DNA of 64,000 nt from Loxodes magnus (Eukaryota > Ciliophora > Karyorelictea > Loxodida > Loxodidae), in the NCBI GenBank assembly GCA_946699065.1, contig CAMPDV010000358.1:248001-312000 (forward strand). Reading direction: 5' to 3'. Below the pieces are notes generated by a model. The model saw only the letters and a program-made list of their open reading frames with translations, made no database searches and was not told the origin of the DNA. A program made the translations under genes and the position numbers. This document shows positions 59,649 through 64,000 of the stretch, one piece after another; the first letter of the stretch is position 1; the number at the start of each line of letters is the position of its first letter.

Positions 59649-61821
59649 ATGTCATTATAAAAGGACTACTTGTCTGCTTTAATCTTTGCGGATCTATATT
59701 GCACTTCATAGGAACATCGAATTACTAAAGAGAAAGCCATTTCACTAATTCGTTATTTTAAAGGTATTCAGAGCCTGGATTTTATAGATAAAATAAAGAG
59801 GAAAGTTTGAAAGCTAAAAGACACTTAGCCAAGGTACTTAATATCTGAAAAAGTAGGAATTCCACTAAGAATAGTTAATTAAATACTTATCGAAGCATAA
59901 TAGCAAGAAGTAACTTAGAATAATCCTTAAGAAAATAATAAAATAATAGCACTCTAAAATAATACCTCTAAATAATAAAATAACTCATATCTAAAATAAA
60001 TAAAAGCTTAACAAATATAGCAAAATATCTTCTAGTAATATGAACTATTTTTAAGAATCCAAGAAAATTAAGATAACTAAGAAAGCTTAAAAACTAGAAA
60101 ATAATAAATTAATAAAATAGTTATTTTACCAGAATAAATCAGTATATAAAATAACCCTTCATTAACTTCACCAATATAAAATCATTAAATTTTATCTATT
60201 AGTTAAATAAATTAAAATCAACTCAATTCTTAATAATCTATCAATTTAGAATTTAATTAAAAACAAACATCAAATTCGATATTAGAAACTATTTGCTTAT
60301 AGAATCAGCAAATACATCGATTAACTTAAGCTGGGGTTGTCGTATAAGGAACAAACTAAACAGAAGTTTTCATATGCTTATATTGTGAGCAGAGTTTTGG
60401 GTAAGAAGCACTACTTTCTAATCATTTTATTAATTACCATGGTAAAGAAAAGAAGATCTGCCTCTTTTGTCCTTTATGTTAAGATCTTATCTTTGAAAAT
60501 ACTTCTTCCTATAGCTCCCATTTAGACCATCATTAAAAATAAGGAGATTCCATAAAATACACTTTGAAGCAAATAAAAATATTCTAAATTCTTCGAACTG
60601 AAAAAGTATCTTTATAGTTGATAGAGCTTAATAAACAAGTAGATAAAGTTAATTATTATATAAAACTTGTAGGATAATAAAGGAAATAAAAAATATTTGG
60701 AAAACATATAAAAGAATAACATTCTAGTGATGAATCTATTCTTTTAATAGAAACTAGAAAATACTAATATGAAGAGTGGGAGAAAAACTTTAGTGAAGAA
60801 AATGATTTAATTTTACATTAAAAGAGACATGAAAATGAAGCCTAAAATTTACTAAAAACTAACAAGAACATAAAAGACTTAGAATAAGAAAACAATAAAA
60901 TATAGCATGGAACTATTATTTGAACTAAGGGTGAGAATATTTTTACAAGTGTAAAGAATGTGAAAGTTTGTTTAATACAAATATAAAGCTATAGCTGCAT
61001 TTAGAAAAAAAGCATCCTAGTGCATAGCTAAATGTAATTAAATGTTCAGTTTGCGAAAGTCAGTTTGCTAAGAGATAATACTTACTTAAGCACCTAGAAA
61101 GACATCAGTTTAAATAATAAAATTAAGAAGCAGATATTAATAAGGAAGAAGAAAACACAACAAAAACAGAACTTAATATAGAAAACGCTAATAAGAAGAA
61201 CTAAATAATTTAGCAAACAAAAAAGTTAGTTAATTTCATTTAAGAATAAAATAGAAAAGAAAAAGTGAAAATAATTGAAATATAAGAAGTTCCAAAATAA
61301 GCTCTAATTGAAAAGAGTAAATAATAAATAAGTAAGAAATAGGAAAGAGATAGTGAAGATTTGAATTAAGATGTGAAAAAATAAAAAATCTTTTGCAGCA
61401 ATAAGTTTAAAAAGATTAAGATGATAAAATATAATCAAGAATATAACTTTAAGAAATAAATTTAAGGTAAAATGTCTTTAATAAACCTTAGGAAACAAAT
61501 TATTAAGAGCAAGGTTTTAGAAAAATTCGAAAAATAAATGGCTTAACTACACCTTAATAAAGTATACCAAATTAAGTTTAGTAAAAATAGCAAATGAACT
61601 TTGAAATTTTAAATAATAAGCCATATCTTCTAGTGTAAAATACTAGTTAGATGATTTAGCAAAACATGATGAACTAATTTTATAATAGCCAATACATTTC
61701 AAGTCAATAGTATTAGAACATGTATTATCCTTATTATATGCCTTACTAACAATAACAACTTATCTTTCAATTAATTTTTCAATAATTAAAAAGATGGTGG
61801 GAGTTGAGATTGACCTTCTGA
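59649..61821 (+). pseudogene. C2H2 zinc-finger family protein, copy 5 (longest copy, three breaks)
   Basis: ATG 59649; TGA at codon 54 (59808-59810); then 370 codons free of TGA in the same frame to 60921-60923. Domains: residues 1-85, the N-terminal family domain (Ile-Thr-Lys-Glu-Lys-Ala; Val-Gly-Ile-Pro-Leu); residues 90-240, a Gln/Asn-rich linker; finger 1 from residue 243 (Cys-Leu-Tyr-Cys ... His-x4-His); finger 2 from residue 274 (Cys-Pro-Leu-Cys ... His-x3-His); a third finger with both Cys lost (Tyr, Trp). In another frame (to TGA 61595-61597) are fingers 4 and 5, Cys-Lys-Glu-Cys ... His-x4-His and Cys-Ser-Val-Cys ... His-x3-His, then a Lys/Glu-rich tail. A last shift gives 75 codons rich in Gln, Asn, Tyr and Met. 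A DNA-binding role is inferred. Breaks mark a pseudogene, or introns I cannot place. Confidence 0.7.
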
Positions 61822-62080
61822 ATCATACTTTCTAGTTTTATGGCTAGGAACAAGTTCCTATCCTGTCGCTGAGAAAGTCCCTGGTCAAAGTCAACCTTTG
61901 CAAGGGAACGCCTTCCTTTTGATTATCCATTCCTGGTAGGGGCTTGAAGCCTGGCTGCCCATAGCGATGGAGCTCCCTGACAGCTGCTTTTCGAAAGCAA
62001 CAGGATATCCCCGTTATCCCATGAAGGGAGTGTTGGGGTCGTTAAACTGCAAGAAGTTGCAGTCCAAAACTCTTTTAGTT
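61794..62080. mobile_element. GC-rich structured element downstream of zinc-finger copy 5
   Basis: An abrupt 290-bp GC-rich island. Long stem: GTTGA and TTGACC (61803-61815) pair with GGTCAA and TCAAC (61883-61895) across a 2x2 internal loop. Inside is AGGAAC/GTTCCT; further on are GGCT/AGCC near 61,945, GCTTT/AAAGC near 61,990 and a terminal ACTGCAA-GAAG-TTGCAGT hairpin (62046-62063). Not similar to SRP, RNase P or group I intron cores as far as I can see. Likely another structured non-autonomous element, or an unknown ncRNA; strand undetermined. Confidence 0.5.
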
Positions 62081-64000
62081 TAAAATTAAATTAAAGAATT
62101 ACAGCATGCTTGAAATATTTTTCAATTAATTAATATAAAAATAAAGAAATAATTATAGATCTTAAATAATAAAAATTAATTATTTCACTTAAAATGCTAT
62201 GACTTTCAAATTTATTACAAATTTATAATATAAAAATTTACATAATTAAGAATTTTTAATTTTTTTCTAGTAAATAAATTTTAGAAATTAAACTTATTCA
62301 TGGCTATGATTTAATATCTTTTATTTATTAAGTCAACTAAAATTAATTATGTTTCTTTAATAACAACAAAAATAATCCTTATATGAATATTTATATTTAT
62401 TATATAAATAAAGCAAGATCCTTAATTATTACATTTAGCAACTAGAAAAAAGCTTTTAGTACATTTTTTGCTAAAATTGATTCTTAAAATAACATCGAGA
62501 GGAATTTAATTAATAAATTTTATTTTATGGAAAGCTATAAATTAATTAATTTCTTTTAAAATTCTAATAAATAAATTTGTTTACTTAAGTAAATTATACC
62601 AGGAAAAATAAAATTAATACTTGATTTTATGTATCCTCTTTTTTTGCGTTTTTTATATGGTATAGCTTTCTTAAATATTTTTAAATATCTTTTTCATTAA
62701 ATATAAATTTAATTCTTTAATTATAAAGTCTGCTTTATTTTATTATCATAATCTTTTCTTAATAATATTTTAATTATCAACTTTATTTTATTGAAAAGTG
62801 TTTTCTTAATTTGAAAGTTGATAAAACAAAATTAATTTCATAAACAAAATTAAATCAGAGCAAAACTTTTTAAAATATTAGATTTTTAGTAATTATTTAT
62901 TTAATTTTTAACATTATAAATACATTGTCTAATATTATTTTCTAGATCATAAAATAACTCTATTACTCATTTCATTTTAGTAAGAAAATCAAATATATCA
63001 TGTTCTTTTTTTGATTAATGAAGATAATTATTTTTTATCTACTAAAACCTTAATAATAGCGAAAGTTTATCAGCATAAAATATTACGATATTTTTAAATT
63101 TTAAGTATAAAAATCTCAATTTTCAATAAAATTTATTAATAAAAAAACCTAAATAAAAACTTTAGAGAAAGAACTATATAAATTTACGATATTATCATTT
63201 TGCAAGGTATTATTTTAAATTAAATTAAAACTTTTAAATCTATTAAATATTTTATTTTTTCAAACATAAATTCCAAAACTTATATCTAGCTTATTTTTTA
63301 ATTATTTAAAAGAATAAAATAAAAATTTTTAACTAAAAAAGAGAACAAAATTTAAATTATCGACTTATGTAAAAACTTTATCTTGGTTGCTTAAGTTTTA
63401 TAGATGAGAAAATGGAAATTATTTTACTAAAAAAGAATATTTATCAAATTTAAATAATAAATATAAAAATTTGTTAACAATTTTTTTTAATTATTATATT
63501 TACCAAGAAATAATTAAAAAAATCAGATTTGAAAGTTGCGCAAAATTTTTTTTCTATTTTATTACATTAAAAATTTCTAAATATTTTCTAGGATTTTTAT
63601 TTTAAGATTTATCTTATTTTAGATGATTTAATTTTTTTTAAAATAACTAGTTAATATTCTTTGTAAAGAAATATTTTTAGAAAAAATTTTCTTTAGAGTA
63701 ATAATAAAAATTTTCTCTTTTATTTTTTAGTTTTTTTAAGTCTTTCTATTGAATCAAAATTACTTATAAAAAAATGTTTATAGATCTAAATGATTAGAGT
63801 ATAAATTTAATTTATTGAGCCAAAAAAGATTCTAAAATTACAATTTTAGATTAATATTTTATTTTATAATTATGTGTCCAAAATCTAATTTAGTCAAATA
63901 TAATAACTAAAACATTTAAGTATAAAATTTAGATTTTATAATTTTTATTAATTAGCAGTCATTTAAAATAAAATAACTTATAAATGATTAAGTTCAAAAA
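62081..64000. other. AT-rich stretch, no gene recognised
   Basis: Very A/T-rich to the window edge. Nothing supported. Confidence 0.45.

Noticed and set aside
60337..60525. 62-residue standard-code ORF on the plus strand
   Set aside because: It lies in another frame of the zinc-finger copy 5 fingers; shadow ORF.
61803..62063. GC-rich island as RNase P, SRP RNA or group I intron
   Set aside because: Fragments such as GAGAAAGTCC and CTTTGCAAGG look familiar, but the required partner motifs and spacing are absent.
1..64000. Telomeric GGGGTT repeats, CRISPR arrays, LTRs, transposase or integrase genes
   Set aside because: None seen on reading both strands; a DDE motif search in all six ciliate-code frames would be the decisive test.

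Overview
ORGANISM. The window is about four-fifths A+T and almost no frame reads well in the standard code. When TAA and TAG are read as glutamine and only TGA as stop, coherent proteins appear: zinc-knuckle proteins, C2H2 zinc-finger proteins, a membrane protein and leucine-rich proteins. This is the ciliate nuclear code of Tetrahymena and its relatives. Dense decayed repeats, retroposons with target-site duplications and nested duplications suggest germline (micronuclear) DNA. The germline assignment is an inference. In such DNA one frame has a TGA only about once per 60 codons by chance, so open length alone is weak evidence. I relied on motifs, on paralogues inside the window and on insertion/deletion patterns.

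LAYOUT. 0-2.5 kb: minus-strand zinc-finger gene copy running off the left edge. 3.4-4.4 kb: two decayed gag fragments. 4.8-5.7 kb: leucine-rich frame. 6.7-7.1 kb: structured SINE-like element. 8.4-9.6 kb: second leucine-rich frame. 10.1-11.3 kb: best-preserved zinc-finger gene copy. 11.6-12.5 kb: unknown retroposon-like unit. 13.2-14.5 kb: further frames. 15.7-17.7 kb: another zinc-finger copy split by a complete gag retroposon. 18.2-19.9 kb: 1.7-kb gag-like repeat, duplicated at 54.0-55.7 kb. 20.6 kb: initiator tRNA-Met. 22.6-33.8 kb and 43.8-51.8 kb: a direct segmental duplication carrying a tail-anchored membrane protein gene. 35.2-36.2 kb: gag retroposon. 38.8-39.6 kb: 3' end of a LINE. 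41.4-43.4 kb: zinc-finger copy and gag copy. 43.4-43.8 and 45.1-45.6 kb: SINE-like elements. 51.9-52.8 kb: gag retroposon with an intact knuckle. 59.6-62.1 kb: zinc-finger gene copy followed by a GC-rich structured element.

HOW IT FITS TOGETHER. Three gag-only elements (at 16, 30 and 35 kb) have 12-16 bp target-site duplications, and two of these have an empty site elsewhere in the window. Others (33 and 52 kb) end in a hairpin plus a TTA-rich tail. No reverse transcriptase is seen beyond one LINE 3' fragment. That fragment, the SINE-like elements and one gag copy end in the same hairpin architecture, with compensatory base changes. This fits non-autonomous elements mobilised by a partner LINE. 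The zinc-finger family (six copies or pieces) has a conserved N-terminal domain and looks like a germline multigene or transposon-linked family.
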